From Firmicutes bacterium UBA4996 (GTDB lineage: Bacteria; Bacillota; Limnochordia; Darwinibacteriales; Darwinibacteriaceae), in NCBI GenBank assembly GCA_002396805.1, contig DGYW01000020.1, positions 1 through 7,506 on the forward strand: a stretch of 7,506 nucleotides of DNA, written 5' to 3'. The notes beneath the pieces were generated by a model. The model did no database searches. It was given only the letters and a program-made list of their open reading frames with translations, and was not told the DNA's origin. A program made the translations under genes and the position numbers. Below are positions 6,269 through 7,506 of the stretch, piece after piece (positions within the stretch are counted from its first letter, which is position 1; each line of letters starts with the position of its first letter).

Positions 6269-7506
6269 CTAGAAATCTTCTAAGATGTCTTCTATCTCTT
6301 GCTTTAAGGCATCTAAGGTTTCCCGAACCGGTGCCCCTTCGTTGAATATTCTGGCTAGGGCGTGCCGCCATGCGTTACCGCAAGACTCAAAGGCTGGGTG
6401 AGGATTTCGAGGATTAATCCAGCTAGACATGGCGATGATTTCTTCCATAGCTGGCTTACGTTCTAGGTATTCCTCGTAGGCTGAAGTGCCAACGATGCTC
6501 TGCCTCGTTGGTAGATAACCGGTTTGGTCAGCCCAGTATAGGTTAATCTCAGGACTTGTCATGAACATCATAAATTGCCAGGCGGCATTCTTCTGTTTTT
6601 GGGGTGCAGCTTCAGGAATAATCAGAGTTACCCCACCAACCTCACTCTTGAAGGTTTCCCCATCATTACCACCGGGATACCAGGCCATACCTACCTCGAA
6701 CTTGTCACTCACGTGTTCGACGTAGGTGTCATACAAAGAGCTGGTGTGGAAAACACTAAAAGCTTTTTGGTCCCAGAAATCTTGGCGCATATTATTGGAA
6801 GCTCCCGTTCCGTATGCGTAATAAGCATAGCCTTTGTCGATCCACTCTTTGATTTTTGAGGTTAGATAGATCGACATCTCACTATTAATGTCACTAGTTA
6901 GACCATCCTCTAGAACTAGAACCACTCCATTGTTAATAAATAGCGTTTCATAGTACCAGTAGTTGAAGCCACCAAAAATAGTACCGTACCGAGCTGTGGT
7001 TCCATCTGGGTTAAAGATCGTGGCCTTTTCCAGGAAGGTCTCCAGATCATCGAAGACTATGGGCATGTTAATGTCTTCGGCTTCGGCGGCCGTTTTATTG
7101 TAGAACATAGTTTGTGTGGAGATCAAAAAGGGCAAAGCAATCTGTTGCCCTTCGTGGCTAGTGGTCGCTACTAAGCCGGGCCCGAAATCTGCAACATCAA
7201 AATTGTAGGCTTGGATATACGGGTCAAGAATCTCGGCAACACCTGCAGCGCCGTAGCCAGCTACATATGGTGATTGAGCATTAGAAATGGCTGGAACATC
7301 ACCGGAGGCAATTGCCGCAATGAGTTGTGTATTTAGGTCACCATAACTCCCTACATAAACTGGTACAACCGTTATTAAGGGGTTTTCGGCATGGAATTTC
7401 TCCAGAACGTAATTAATGTACGGCGAGTATTGATCTTCGTGGGCATGCCACCATTCGATTGTAATTGGTTCGGTTACATCGTACTTAGATGCGGCTAGAG
7501 TCACAA
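6269..7506 (-). CDS. Extracellular solute-binding protein, family 1 (ABC importer, UgpB/sugar type), N-terminal end missing
   Basis: The frame is open through the right edge, and the last 412 codons are present. The visible mature N terminus reads ITIEWWHAHEDQYSPYINYVLEKF, then ENPLITVVPVYVGSYGDLNTQLIAAIASGDVPAI. This matches the start of family 1 solute-binding proteins such as UgpB (WH, F...P, Y.G.Y...., IA.G..P.I). Further family features are LPFLISTQTMFYNKTAAE, GGVTLIIPEAAPQKQKNAAWQFMMFMTSPE and WADQTGYLPTRQS. Such proteins capture sugars, oligosaccharides or glycerol-3-phosphate outside the membrane for an ABC importer. The GTG at 7504 is probably not the true start: a signal peptide is expected just upstream, and the visible VTLAASKYD may be its end. 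No lipobox cysteine is visible. The stop TAG is at 6271-6269. Permease and ATPase genes, if linked, would lie outside the window. The ligand cannot be told from the sequence. Confidence 0.85.
   Translation of the reverse strand, partial: VTLAASKYDVTEPITIEWWHAHEDQYSPYINYVLEKFHAENPLITVVPVYVGSYGDLNTQLIAAIASGDVPAISNAQSPYVAGYGAAGVAEILDPYIQAYNFDVADFGPGLVATTSHEGQQIALPFLISTQTMFYNKTAAEAEDINMPIVFDDLETFLEKATIFNPDGTTARYGTIFGGFNYWYYETLFINNGVVLVLEDGLTSDINSEMSIYLTSKIKEWIDKGYAYYAYGTGASNNMRQDFWDQKAFSVFHTSSLYDTYVEHVSDKFEVGMAWYPGGNDGETFKSEVGGVTLIIPEAAPQKQKNAAWQFMMFMTSPEINLYWADQTGYLPTRQSIVGTSAYEEYLERKPAMEEIIAMSSWINPRNPHPAFESCGNAWRHALARIFNEGAPVRETLDALKQEIEDILEDF

Overview
The window looks like chromosomal DNA from an anaerobic or facultative Gram-positive bacterium (Bacillota, probably a Clostridia-like lineage). 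This is inferred from strong AGGAGGTG-type ribosome binding sites, frequent TTG and GTG starts, moderate GC content and the gene families present. No rRNA, tRNA, mobile element or CRISPR array is visible, and the species cannot be named from this sequence.

Minus-strand amino-acid oxidation operon (positions 1 to about 3401). In transcription order it holds: (i) a large iron-sulfur flavoprotein combining a 2Fe-2S domain, a pyridine-nucleotide-disulfide-type FAD module, a 2x[4Fe-4S] ferredoxin module and a BFD-type 2Fe-2S domain; (ii) a DAO-family FAD amine/imino-acid dehydrogenase, coupled to it by a 4-bp TTGA overlap; and (iii) the first 50 codons of a delta-1-pyrroline-5-carboxylate (glutamate semialdehyde) dehydrogenase, running off the left edge. 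Together they suggest a multi-subunit, dye-linked-type L-proline dehydrogenase that oxidises proline to P5C, followed by P5C oxidation to glutamate. This would replace the PutA/PutB-type TIM-barrel proline dehydrogenase.

Divergent control region (about 3402-3652). It carries a convincing sigma-A-type promoter for the rightward genes, with a Fur-box-like operator over the predicted transcription start. It also has several small inverted repeats, one of them a perfect 7-bp stem in the leader of the proline operon.

Plus-strand ferrous iron uptake operon (3653-6207): feoA, feoB and a small FeoC-like winged-helix protein with four cysteines. It ends in a strong hairpin (6220-6250) that probably serves both convergent transcription units.

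Right end (6269-7506, minus strand): a family 1 extracellular solute-binding protein of an ABC importer (UgpB/sugar-type), truncated at its N terminus by the window edge.

Most of the content belongs to known families. The points most worth a second look are the fused electron-transfer subunit and its proline assignment, the Fur site on the feo promoter, the symmetric elements in the divergent region, and several start-codon choices.
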